Shown here: positions 17,827 to 26,621 of the stretch, one piece after another
How the letters are laid out: each line of letters begins with the position of its first letter
Numbering within the stretch: the first letter of the stretch is position 1
Assembly: GCA_028278335.1 (NCBI GenBank)
Contig: JANQEN010000020.1
Location: 1 to 64,000, forward strand
Length of the DNA: 64,000 bases
Direction of reading: 5' to 3'
Source of the DNA: Chitinivibrionales bacterium
GTDB lineage: Bacteria; Fibrobacterota; Chitinivibrionia; Chitinivibrionales; JANQEN01
The notes under the pieces: model-generated
Told to the model about the DNA's origin: nothing
The model's database searches: none
Seen by the model: only the letters and a program-made list of their open reading frames with translations
Made by a program: the position numbers and the translations under genes

Positions 17827-20800
17827 ATGATAAGACTACCAGTACAAACCATTCGCCGTACTTTTTTCATTTTATTGCTCCTATTTTTTTCAATTTTCGC
17901 ACAATGGGAAAATATCCGATTCCGTAATCTAACAATCGATGATGGTCTATCGCAAACCACAGTTTTGAGTATAGCACAAGATCCTAAAGGATTTATTTGG
18001 ATAGGTACTGGTGCCGGGCTCAATAAATACAATGGATACGATTTTAAACTTTACAAGTCTGACCTTTTTGACTCAACAACCATCAGTGAAAATCATATTC
18101 TTTCTAGCTGTATTGATCACCATGGAACCCTCTGGATCGGTACAGAGCGAGGATTAAACCGTTACACCAGTGCTAAGGATAATTTCACTCGTTATCTTCA
18201 CGATCCTCATAAACAGCATTGGATTAGCGGAAATCGAATAAACACACTCTGTCCCGGAAATCAAAATGAGCTTTGGATTGGTACAGAGAATGGATTAAAT
18301 AAATTAGATCTGGAGAATAATCAATTTACCCAAATTGCTTTAGACTCTGCAGGCATAAAGGGATTGACTACTAGAGACGTCCGAGCTGTTTACCAAGACA
18401 AAGCGCAGGTTCTGTGGATCGGTACCTATGGTGGCGGCTTAACCAAATTTGATAGGAAAACAGGCAACTTCACTCAGTACAAACATAAAAAGGGCACTCA
18501 TAACACTCTGAGTAATAATAAAATACTTTGTTTACAGGAAGACAAAAATGGTCTCCTTTGGATTGGTACAGAACAGGGTGGACTGGTAAAATTTAACAAG
18601 GCCAATGAGCGGTTTACTGTTTATAAACATATTCCAGGAAATCACTACAGTCTCAATGATAATCAAGTCTGTGTTATTTATGAAGGTAAGGATGGCCTAT
18701 TTTGGATTGGTACCTATAGTGGAGGACTCTCCCTATTTGATAGAGAAAAGGAGCAGTTTTATCATTACCGAAAAAATGCCAATCTAAAAGCAGGATTACA
18801 TGACAATGGAATTTATTCCATTTTTGAAGATAATAATGGCAATATTTGGGTAGGCACCAGTGGAAGTGGTGTGAACATCCACAATACAGAAACAGAGTCC
18901 TTTTACCACTATACACAGGATGATCAAAATAAAAACAGCCTCAGTCACAATTTAGTTTGGAATATCCACGAAGGAGCTGATGGGGTTATTTGGATTGGCA
19001 CCCATAGACTTGGATTAAATAAATTTGACAAAAAGAGAAACCTCTTTACCAACTATTGTCATGATGAAAATAACCCCTTTAGTCTCTCCTCAAATGTTGT
19101 CCTCTATTTATATGAAGATCGCTCCGGTGTTTTATGGGTGGGAACCAATGATGGTTTAAACAAGTTTAATCGCAGGCACAGTCGTTTTATTCGCTATTAC
19201 CATGATCCAAGTGATCCCAAGAGTCTTAGTGACAATAAAATTCGATCGATTTTTGAGGACAGTAACAATGATTTTTGGATTGGTACAAAGGGAGGAGGAT
19301 TGTGTCTGTTTGATCGTAAGACAGAGCGATTTACTCGGTTTATCCATGATCCAAATGACAGTACCACCTTAAGTAATAATCAAATTTACTGTTTGCACGA
19401 AGATCGATTTGGTGAGTTTTGGGTAGCTACTTTTGGTGGAGGTTTAAATAAATTTGATAGAAATACAGGCAAATGTGTTCGCTATGAACCTGATCCAACA
19501 GACAGCACGAGCTTAAACAACAGCATTGTATTGTCAATTTACGAAGATAAAATAGGAAACCTATGGTTGGGAACAATCGGTGGTGGGTTGAATAAATTTA
19601 ATCAAGATAGACAAATTTTCACTCACTATACTGAAAAAGATGGTCTATCCAATAATGAGGTATACGCAATCTTAGAGGATAACCAAGAGAATCTTTGGGT
19701 GAGCACTAATCGTGGCATTTCAAAATTTAATCCCAAGACTGAGACCTTTAAAATCTATCGAGCTGAAGATGGATTGCAGAGCGATGAGTTCAACATGTTT
19801 TCTGCTTGTAAAAGCCAGACTGGTGAGATGTACTTTGGAGGCATTAATGGATTTAATGTGTTCTATCCTGACAGCATTCGTGACAATCCCTATATGCCAA
19901 AGGTTTTAATCACTGATTTAAAAATATTCAATCAATCTATCCCCGTTGGCAAAATGGAAGATGGTAGGACAATTCTCGATAGCGATATATCTGAAACAAA
20001 GCAGATCACCCTTTCCTATCGCGATAAAGCTATCTCCTTTGAGTTTGCTGCATTGCACTTCGTTGCCCCGGACAAAAATAAATATGCCTATATGCTTGTG
20101 GGATTAGAAAAGGAATGGAACTATGTAGGCAGTGATCGCCGCTTTGTTACCTACTCCAATTTAGCACCGGGTAAATATATCTTTAAAGTCAAGGGAACCA
20201 ATAATGATGGTATATGGAGTGATACTGATGCGACGTTGCATATTACCGTTATACCTCCTTTTTGGAAAACCTGGTGGTTTTATATGCTGTGCATCGGTTT
20301 TGTTATATACCTTATCAGAGTCATTTACAAATGGCGAATACGTGAGTATAAGGAGCGAAAGAAAGAGCTTGAATTTTTAGTTAGTGAGCGCACACAACAA
20401 CTGGAAGAGGCCAACCACAAGCTCGAAAACCTCGCTGCAACGGATGAATTAACAGGCTTGTATAATCGTAGAAAGTTTACCGAATACTACGATTTAGAAT
20501 TTCGTCGATCTCTTCGCGAAGCCAAGGCTATTTCGGTGCTTATGATTGATGTGGATTTTTTTAAAGATTATAATGATACCTATGGTCATCAAGCTGGAGA
20601 TGCCTGTTTGGTTAAAATTGCCGAGATTCTAAAAAACAACACTAACCGCCCCGGTGATATAGTAGCGCGCTATGGTGGTGAAGAATTTATCATGGTTTTG
20701 ACTGATGCGAATAAAAAAATTGCCCATACCTTTTCTGAAATAATACGAAAAATGGTACGACTTTTAAAAATTGAGCATTCGAGCTCACCAATAAATAAAT

Positions 20801-20973
20801 ATGTAACACTCAGTGTTGGTTGTGCGAGCATGGTGCCTAGTAAATCTCTTAACTCACAGGACCTTATCAAAGCTGCTGACGATGCCCTCTATAGTTCTAA
20901 GCAGGAAGGGAGAAACCGGGTAACTGTGTCAGATATATCCTTATTTGCTGTTAAAAGTAAGCTTTCTGCGTGA
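17827..20973 (+). CDS. Beta-propeller sensor diguanylate cyclase (Reg_prop, Y_Y_Y, GGDEF)
   Basis: This 1048-residue membrane protein has a signal/anchor segment (FFILLLLFFSIFA), about fourteen Reg_prop repeats (pattern G-x-hWIGTxxGGLxxFDRxxxxFxxYxHD) forming two periplasmic propellers, a Y_Y_Y domain around residues 715-815, one transmembrane helix (WWFYMLCIGFVIYLI, about 818-838), a short coiled coil and a GGDEF domain. The active-site motif is GGEEF (intact) and RPGD five residues before it is a canonical I-site, so the protein should synthesise cyclic di-GMP with product inhibition in response to an extracellular ligand. Hybrid histidine kinases with the same sensor half sense glycans in Bacteroides; here the output is c-di-GMP. 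It sits among the selenoprotein genes on the opposite strand, and any functional link is inferred only from position. Confidence 0.93.
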   Translation: MIRLPVQTIRRTFFILLLLFFSIFAQWENIRFRNLTIDDGLSQTTVLSIAQDPKGFIWIGTGAGLNKYNGYDFKLYKSDLFDSTTISENHILSSCIDHHGTLWIGTERGLNRYTSAKDNFTRYLHDPHKQHWISGNRINTLCPGNQNELWIGTENGLNKLDLENNQFTQIALDSAGIKGLTTRDVRAVYQDKAQVLWIGTYGGGLTKFDRKTGNFTQYKHKKGTHNTLSNNKILCLQEDKNGLLWIGTEQGGLVKFNKANERFTVYKHIPGNHYSLNDNQVCVIYEGKDGLFWIGTYSGGLSLFDREKEQFYHYRKNANLKAGLHDNGIYSIFEDNNGNIWVGTSGSGVNIHNTETESFYHYTQDDQNKNSLSHNLVWNIHEGADGVIWIGTHRLGLNKFDKKRNLFTNYCHDENNPFSLSSNVVLYLYEDRSGVLWVGTNDGLNKFNRRHSRFIRYYHDPSDPKSLSDNKIRSIFEDSNNDFWIGTKGGGLCLFDRKTERFTRFIHDPNDSTTLSNNQIYCLHEDRFGEFWVATFGGGLNKFDRNTGKCVRYEPDPTDSTSLNNSIVLSIYEDKIGNLWLGTIGGGLNKFNQDRQIFTHYTEKDGLSNNEVYAILEDNQENLWVSTNRGISKFNPKTETFKIYRAEDGLQSDEFNMFSACKSQTGEMYFGGINGFNVFYPDSIRDNPYMPKVLITDLKIFNQSIPVGKMEDGRTILDSDISETKQITLSYRDKAISFEFAALHFVAPDKNKYAYMLVGLEKEWNYVGSDRRFVTYSNLAPGKYIFKVKGTNNDGIWSDTDATLHITVIPPFWKTWWFYMLCIGFVIYLIRVIYKWRIREYKERKKELEFLVSERTQQLEEANHKLENLAATDELTGLYNRRKFTEYYDLEFRRSLREAKAISVLMIDVDFFKDYNDTYGHQAGDACLVKIAEILKNNTNRPGDIVARYGGEEFIMVLTDANKKIAHTFSEIIRKMVRLLKIEHSSSPINKYVTLSVGCASMVPSKSLNSQDLIKAADDALYSSKQEGRNRVTVSDISLFAVKSKLSA

Positions 20974-21042
20974 TAGACTTTAATTTTAAATTTCCTATAA
21001 AATAGAATCCACCAAAGAGGCAATTCTTAGAGCTAATCAATA

Positions 21043-21077
21043 AAAAAGGCCCTGATAAAAATATCTGAGCCCTTTTT
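21043..21077. terminator. Terminator between convergent genes, probably bidirectional
   Basis: AAAAAGGC and GCCCTTTTT form the outer stem of an imperfect hairpin with an A run on one side and a T run on the other. It lies between the diguanylate cyclase gene and the convergent Ig-repeat gene. Confidence 0.7.
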
Positions 21078-21096
21078 GATTAACACATACTCTTTA

Positions 21097-23751
21097 TCAC
21101 TTCACAAAACATCTTCTTAAAACCAATTTCTTTCCTTGGGCCATAACATTCATGATATGTATGCCCGAAGAAAGTCTTTTGGTTACAGATGATAGATTAC
21201 TTAAATCAGTTGTTGCAAATGATGCTACTACTCTACCTTGAATATTGGTTATTGTTACTTGGTACTCTACACCACCCTGATTAAAGGCATTTGGAATAAT
21301 TCCTGTTGGTAAGGCAATAGAAAAGGGTTGAGAAATACTGGTCCCACAATTTCCCGATGCATCATAGGCACAGACTTTAATAAGCCCCTTGGTCGTTACT
21401 ATCACAGGAACTGACCAGGCAAAGGATCCAGTATTACTAGTGGCACTATCAACCAATGACCATGAGGTACCACTATCTGCACTAAAGTAGATCAAACGCA
21501 TGGCAACAGCCATATTATCAGTTGCTGTCCAAGTAACAGCAAAGGATGCATTTTGTTGCAAGACTTCCCCACCAGCTGGAGTAACAATAGCAACAGTAGG
21601 AGCAACTACATCAACGATGTTAAAAACACCGGATTCATTGGTGCCAGGATTTCCTGCTTCATCGTATACATTTATTTTAATTTTACAAGCGGCAGAAATA
21701 ATGGTGGGAACTGTCCAGGCATAGGTACCAGTATTACCGAGTGCAGAATCAACCTTTTCAAAATCGGTTCCGTTGGCGCTAAAATAAATCGCCCGTGAAG
21801 CAATACCCGGTTTGTCTTCAGCTGTCCAAGTAATATCACAGACTGAACCCTGAGGAAGATCACTGCCTGCAGTTGGTGTCACCACAGTCACTGTTGGTGC
21901 AGTTCCATCGACAATACTGAAGGTTCCACTAACCCCTACTCCCTGGTTTGCAGACTCATCATAGGCAAAAACCTTAATTGCACAATTTGCAGAGGAGACA
22001 ACCGGTATTGTCCAAGTAAAGTTACCAGTATTACCTAGTGCAGAATCAATCTTTTCAAAATCAGTTCCGTTAGCGCTAAAATAAATGGCTCGATTAACTA
22101 TACTTAACCTGTTTTCTGCTGTCCAGGTGATATTTGTAGTAGCGCCTTGTTTTAATATAGCGCCAGTTGCAGGAGCAGTAACACTTACTGTTGGAGCACT
22201 CTGGTCAACTATTGAAAAGGGCTGTGTAACAGCGGTACCCAGATTTCTTGCTGTGTCATAGACGTTCATCATAATGAGGCAATTAGCGGAAATGAGCATG
22301 GGAGCTGTCCAATTAAAGGTACCCGTATTTCCAGTGGCTGTATCAATGCCGCTCCAGGTTGCTCCATTATCACTACTAAAGTGAAGAGCCCGGGATTCTA
22401 TGCCGTTGTTATCTGTAGCTGTCCAGGTGATCGCATAGGCCGAGCCTTGAGCGACAGTTTCACCGGTGGCTGGTTTCGTAATAGTAACTTGGGGATCGGT
22501 AAAATCACCAATAGAAAATACTCCGGTGATATGGAAATTAGAATTCCCTGCCCCATCAAAGACTTTAACCTGGATACGACAGTTTGGTTTGTTAACATAG
22601 GGAACAGACCATTCATAAGCACCTGTGTTGCCATCAGCAGTGTTAATCACCGTCCACGGCTGACCATCACAAATATAGGAGATCTCCCGAGAGGTGACCT
22701 CTACATTATCTGACGCATCCCAGATAATGGTGTAAGTTGTGCCTTTCTCAATCTCTGCACCAGTGGGTGGAGCAGTTACAGTTACAGTAGGTGACTGATC
22801 ATCACCAATGCTAAAAGTCCTTGATGTATCAGAACCTCGATTGTTCGCTAGATCGTAAGCATGTATCAAAATTTTGCAGGCACTATTTTGTAAGACCGGT
22901 ACAGTCCAATCAAAGCTACCCGTATTCGATTGTGTACTATCAACCTTAGTAAAAGAGGTGCCATTGTTTGAGCTAAAGTAGATTGCACGAGAAACTACCC
23001 CCACATCGTCTGTAGCTGTCCAGGTGATAGTGTGGTTTGTATTAGGCGACAGGGCTCCTCCATTTGGTGAAGTAATGTCAACTTCAGGAGGGTCAATATC
23101 GGGAAATTCGTCAGCGTAAAATACCAATTTTGGACGAAGTTCTTGCGTTGCATACTCTGAAGAGGCATAATGACGATAATTGACAAAGTCAGTAGTCGTA
23201 CAATATTCAACCTTGAGCAAGAAACCATAATTGCTTTTTGTACCATTGAGCATGGCCATGACATGGTCGGTGACATCAAACTCTTCCCATGACAGTCCAT
23301 AATCGGGGACCTGCTTTGCAATCAACGAAGATCGATCAATATCTCCACCAGCAGTACTCCAGGAGGAACCACTCTTTCTGTTATTCCACGTTACATTTGC
23401 ATCCCAATCATTGGTAATGACATAAAGAGAACAGGAGTTTTCTGCTTTAACATCAACACTATAAAAGGCGAGTTTTACACTGTCAATCTTATCGATATCT
23501 GTAATTGAAGAGAGATCAAATCGGATAACCAACTGGTTACGCCGTGTGGTGCCTCACCCCCAATACCAGTGCTCCATAGCCAATTTATCTGCGCTAACAT
23601 TATTTTGGCTTGGATGTTCTTTAGAAACATAGGAATCTAAACAGCCAGTATAGCTGTCTCTTCCTTGCTGTAAAACTATTTTCCCCCGATCCTTTGTATA
23701 TGACAGACTGCATAACATTGCAACAACAAGTGCTAATGTTACCCCCTTCAT
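21097..23751 (-). CDS. Predicted secreted selenoprotein with DNRLRE-like domain and six Ig-like repeats
   Basis: ATG 23751 (GGGAGAGGAT upstream) opens a frame to 21097 that is broken only by UGA 23554-23556. With selenocysteine the product has 884 residues, U66 in HWYWGUGTTRRNQ. Both sides of the UGA belong to one DNRLRE-type beta-sandwich: DSYTGCLDSYVSKEHPSQN before it, LVIRFDLSSI, NDWDANVTWNNRK and WEEFDVTDHV after it. Six repeats of about 90 residues follow, each with VTAPxxGxxhxxG, WTATDN, YFSxxxGTxW, NTGxFxWxVP and AxDxAxN, and a final FlgD/Por-like sorting module. Signal peptide residues 1-18. The DNRLRE family normally presents a small residue near this position before the strand with RFDLS. 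It is likely a structural, surface-attached protein; the selenocysteine role is unknown. A premature stop is the alternative, but the downstream frame shows no decay over 800 codons. Confidence 0.8.
23525..23556 (-). promoter_or_regulatory. UGA codon and putative bacterial SECIS hairpin (Ig-repeat gene)
   Basis: UAACC-AGUU-GGUUA gives a 5-bp stem (6 with a G-U pair) beginning about 14 nt after the UGA, with a 4-nt loop AGUU located about 20 nt downstream. This agrees well with the known bacterial SECIS position and loop G. Confidence 0.65.
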
Positions 23752-24008
23752 ATCCTCTCCCTTTTTTAGGTGTGGAGTTTTACCGCTTAAACATTACTTC
23801 GTAGCTTTTATTTATATACTCATTAATATACTATAAAGTTAATGATTTAGCCATAAACATTTCTAAATTGATGGCAATTAGTTACATTTTATTCACTATT
23901 TTGCGAAATAACCAAATTATCACATTATGCACCATACCTTATTTGAACATATATTAATGACTTAATTCACTAGCTTCTACAAAGACTTTTAATCAAAAGG
24001 GGGGATTC

Positions 24009-24524
24009 ATGATTGATCAACTTAGAGCTCGAAGAAGTATTCGTAAATATAAAAATACTCCAATTGAACAGGATCAAATCAAGCTTTTACAGGAGGCATT
24101 GCTTCGATCTCCCTCATCACGGAGCCTCAATCCTTGGCATTTTATATTTATTTACGATAAAGAACTTTTAACAAAATTATCCATCGCTAAAGCTCATGGG
24201 GCCGCTTTCCTTGAAAATGCACCCTTGGGAATTGTTATTTGTGGTGATGAATCAGCCTCTGATGTTTGGATTGAGGACTGCTCAATTTCGGCGATTTTGG
24301 TGCAACTTACCGCTCAATCCTTAGGTTTAGGCTCTTGTTGGATTCAGATTCGCAATAGAAAAGATGCATCTGGGAGGAGTGCCGAGAACATTGTTAAGGA
24401 AGTGTGTGACTTACCCAACAACCTTCGAGTGGAGTGCATCATAAGTATTGGATATCCCGATGAATCCAAAAGTGGAATACCAGAGGAGGAACTATTATTT
24501 GAAAGAATCAGTAGCAGGAAATAG
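24009..24524 (+). CDS. Nitroreductase-family FMN oxidoreductase
   Basis: This 171-residue protein is a compact member of the nitroreductase family, FMN-dependent enzymes that reduce nitro groups, quinones or other acceptors with NAD(P)H. The N-terminal FMN-phosphate-binding segment RARRSIRKYKN, the SPSSRSLNPWHFIFI motif and the SLGLGSCWIQIR helix are all present. AGGGGGGATT precedes the ATG. It ends in a terminator shared with the convergent ferritin gene. Its substrate is unknown. Cytosolic. Confidence 0.9.
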   Translation: MIDQLRARRSIRKYKNTPIEQDQIKLLQEALLRSPSSRSLNPWHFIFIYDKELLTKLSIAKAHGAAFLENAPLGIVICGDESASDVWIEDCSISAILVQLTAQSLGLGSCWIQIRNRKDASGRSAENIVKEVCDLPNNLRVECIISIGYPDESKSGIPEEELLFERISSRK

Positions 24525-24555
24525 GAGAAAGATTTTTTATCTCTCCCCTATTTTT
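24519..24555. terminator. Terminator between nitroreductase and ferritin genes
   Basis: AAATAGG-A-GAAAGA pairs with TCTCTCCCCTATTT around a T-rich loop, followed by further T residues. The symmetric stem can serve both converging genes. Confidence 0.65.
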
Positions 24556-24567
24556 AACAAAATTAGA

Positions 24568-25110
24568 TTAATTCTGTGATTCTGCTGCGCTAAGTCCTTT
24601 GCTAAAATCAATCGGTATTTTAACAATTCGAGCCTCAAGCTCTTTGTCAAGCATCATTAAGGCCTGAGGGCTCTCTTTTGTCAGCTCGATACGAGAGATT
24701 ATGTCATTGGCATTCTCTTCCTCTTCTATCTGCTCGGTAACATACCATTGAATGAAAATCTGTGAAGCATAATCCTTCTCTTCATGGGCAATATCCATTA
24801 ATTCGTTGATCCATGCAGTTACTTTTCGTTCATGCTTGAGTACTTCCTGAAACATATCAAGTGGTGTACTCCACTCTGCTGGCGGCTCATCGATCTTTTT
24901 TATACGAGGAGCCACACCTTGACTTTGCAGATATTCATACATTTTCATGCCATGATACATCTCTTCATGATATTGCACCATAAGCCAATTGGCAAATCCC
25001 TTGAGTCCCATATCACTGCTAAAGGCTGACATAGACATATATAGATAGGCCGAATAGATTTCTCGAATCATCTGCTCATTAATAGCATCTGCCATTTTCT
25101 TGGTAACCAT
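24568..25110 (-). CDS. ftnA: Bacterial non-heme ferritin
   Basis: This 180-residue protein is a typical 24-mer ferritin subunit storing iron after ferroxidation. Ligand residues of the ferroxidase centre are seen in EIYSAYLYMSM, YHEEMYHGMKMYEYL and the later FIQWYVTEQIEEEE. The start is ATG 25110 with AGGAG 8 nt upstream; a GTG three codons earlier is inferior. Length and helix pattern match FtnA-type proteins, and no heme-binding Met of bacterioferritin is evident. Cytosolic, probably single-gene transcript. Confidence 0.93.
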   Translation of the reverse strand: MVTKKMADAINEQMIREIYSAYLYMSMSAFSSDMGLKGFANWLMVQYHEEMYHGMKMYEYLQSQGVAPRIKKIDEPPAEWSTPLDMFQEVLKHERKVTAWINELMDIAHEEKDYASQIFIQWYVTEQIEEEENANDIISRIELTKESPQALMMLDKELEARIVKIPIDFSKGLSAAESQN

Positions 25111-25235
25111 AAACCCCACTCCTTTTTAAAAAGCTTTAATTATAAAATGTTTTATGTGATTTTAATTCTTTCTTGTGTTGTATAAAAATAATCTCTTTAC
25201 TCCCGAAGGCGTAATGAGAATTAATTCATTATCAA

Positions 25236-25835
25236 CTACTCCTTTGACCTTTTGCTTCTATCTCTTCGATCCTTTTTCTTTCTGAAGGCCAAATAATCTT
25301 CGTATGACTGGATATAATCGAGATTACCCGGCACAACAACGTGCTTTCGAGCATAAGCTCGCCCACCTCCATGGGCATCACCTAAGTATAATTTGTCCCC
25401 ATTGACCATTCTGTCTGCAAGATTATGCACGGTCCTTGCTCTTCGTGCAGCGTCAAAATAGGCCTGTTTTAGGATATTTTTAACGGAATCATCTCCCTGC
25501 CTGTATATATTTGCAATAGCCCATGTAAAATGCCATCGATCAAAATCACTCACCAGTTTTTCAACATAATCAAAATAGAGCTCTGAAGCAAGCCTTGCTT
25601 GTGAAGGGCTAAATAATTGATCCCGTATTGCCCACATAGTAAGAGAGGACCCCTTTTTATGTCGCTCTAAATCTACTTTTGCGATTGCAAGAGTTTGATC
25701 TATATCAACATTTTTTAAAAGTACCTTGGATCGGTCCTGCGTTAGATAACGCATACATCCCGTAGCCGTCAGTAGATATAGTATCACTAATAACTGATAA
25801 ACAGGGATATTAAAACTAAAAATACGTCGGTTCAT
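25236..25835 (-). CDS. Lipoprotein of unknown function
   Basis: I start at ATG 25835, giving a 199-residue product with hydrophobic segment YQLLVILYLLTATGCM and lipobox TGC. A TTG ten codons upstream is possible. The first 20 nt overlap the end of the thioredoxin-like gene, so the two are translationally linked. The mature part is helical and ends in a very basic tail (FRKKKDRRDRSKRSKE). A central segment GDAHGGGRAYARKH is Gly/His-rich. No family is recognised. Confidence 0.7.
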   Translation of the reverse strand: MNRRIFSFNIPVYQLLVILYLLTATGCMRYLTQDRSKVLLKNVDIDQTLAIAKVDLERHKKGSSLTMWAIRDQLFSPSQARLASELYFDYVEKLVSDFDRWHFTWAIANIYRQGDDSVKNILKQAYFDAARRARTVHNLADRMVNGDKLYLGDAHGGGRAYARKHVVVPGNLDYIQSYEDYLAFRKKKDRRDRSKRSKE

Positions 25836-26391
25836 TTCCTGGTTTCCACTTAATATTGCAGCCAATACTTGCCTTTTGTTGTTGAGATACCTGCTTGTCC
25901 TCTAAGAGTGAGTCCATTGCAGCACACAGATCAGCACCAGTAACTGGCTTATCATTGCCTGGTCTACTGTCATCAAATTGGCCTCGATACACTAACTCTT
26001 TCTTGTTGTTAAAAAGGAAAAAATCCGGGGTACAGGCAGCCCTGTAGGATTGTGCTACTTTCTGTGTTTCATCATAGAGATAGGGGAATGTATAGTTATA
26101 CGTTTTTGCATACTCCCCCATCTTTTTAAAGCTATCCTCGGGGTAATTATCTGCATCATTGGCATTGATGGCAACAATTGCAACACCCCTTTTTTGATAC
26201 ACATCTAATACCTCTACCAGTTTATTCCGAATATGAATAACATAGGGACAATGATTGCACATAAACACTATTAGCAAAGCTTTTTTATTACCAAAACTAT
26301 CAAGTGAGACCTGTTTGTTGTTAATATCTGGTAATGAAAACGCCGGTGCTGTGGTTCCCAATTCAAGCATTTGAGATGGTGTTACAGCCAT
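25816..26391 (-). CDS. Thioredoxin-like (AhpC/TSA-type) family protein
   Basis: The start is ATG 26391 with GGAGG 8 nt upstream. Residues 10-160 match the AhpC/TSA-TlpA thioredoxin fold: LGTTAPAFSLPDINNKQVSL, then FMCNHCPYVI with a C45-N-H-C48 redox pair, the cis-Pro equivalent in ACTPDFFLF, and the YRGQFDDSRP segment. This CNHCPY subgroup is widespread and cytosolic as far as known. No signal peptide is seen. It lies upstream of and overlaps the lipoprotein gene. Likely a thiol oxidoreductase; partner unknown. Note it uses Cys, not selenocysteine. Confidence 0.9.
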   Translation of the reverse strand: MAVTPSQMLELGTTAPAFSLPDINNKQVSLDSFGNKKALLIVFMCNHCPYVIHIRNKLVEVLDVYQKRGVAIVAINANDADNYPEDSFKKMGEYAKTYNYTFPYLYDETQKVAQSYRAACTPDFFLFNNKKELVYRGQFDDSRPGNDKPVTGADLCAAMDSLLEDKQVSQQQKASIGCNIKWKPGNEPTYF

Positions 26392-26621
26392 ATTGTTATC
26401 CTCCATTATTTTCCATGGATAAAATGCTATTTAGAGTGATACTATTTTGCAAAAAACATACCAAAACATGAGATTTTGAAATCTGTGGCATCTGTTTTGG
26501 ATTTAATAATTTAAAAAATAAAAATTGAGGCGCACTTTAACTAGGAGGTTTAAAAAGTACCAGTTCCTTTTCAGGATCTGAGCAAAGATGTAGAGGTAGT
26601 AACAATCGAGGATGACTGATC

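Noticed and set aside
21097-23751. Two separate genes (65-residue and 811-residue)
   Set aside because: The first would be an exported fragment of one beta-sandwich and the second would lack a signal peptide and ribosome-binding site; joining them gives a normal exported protein.
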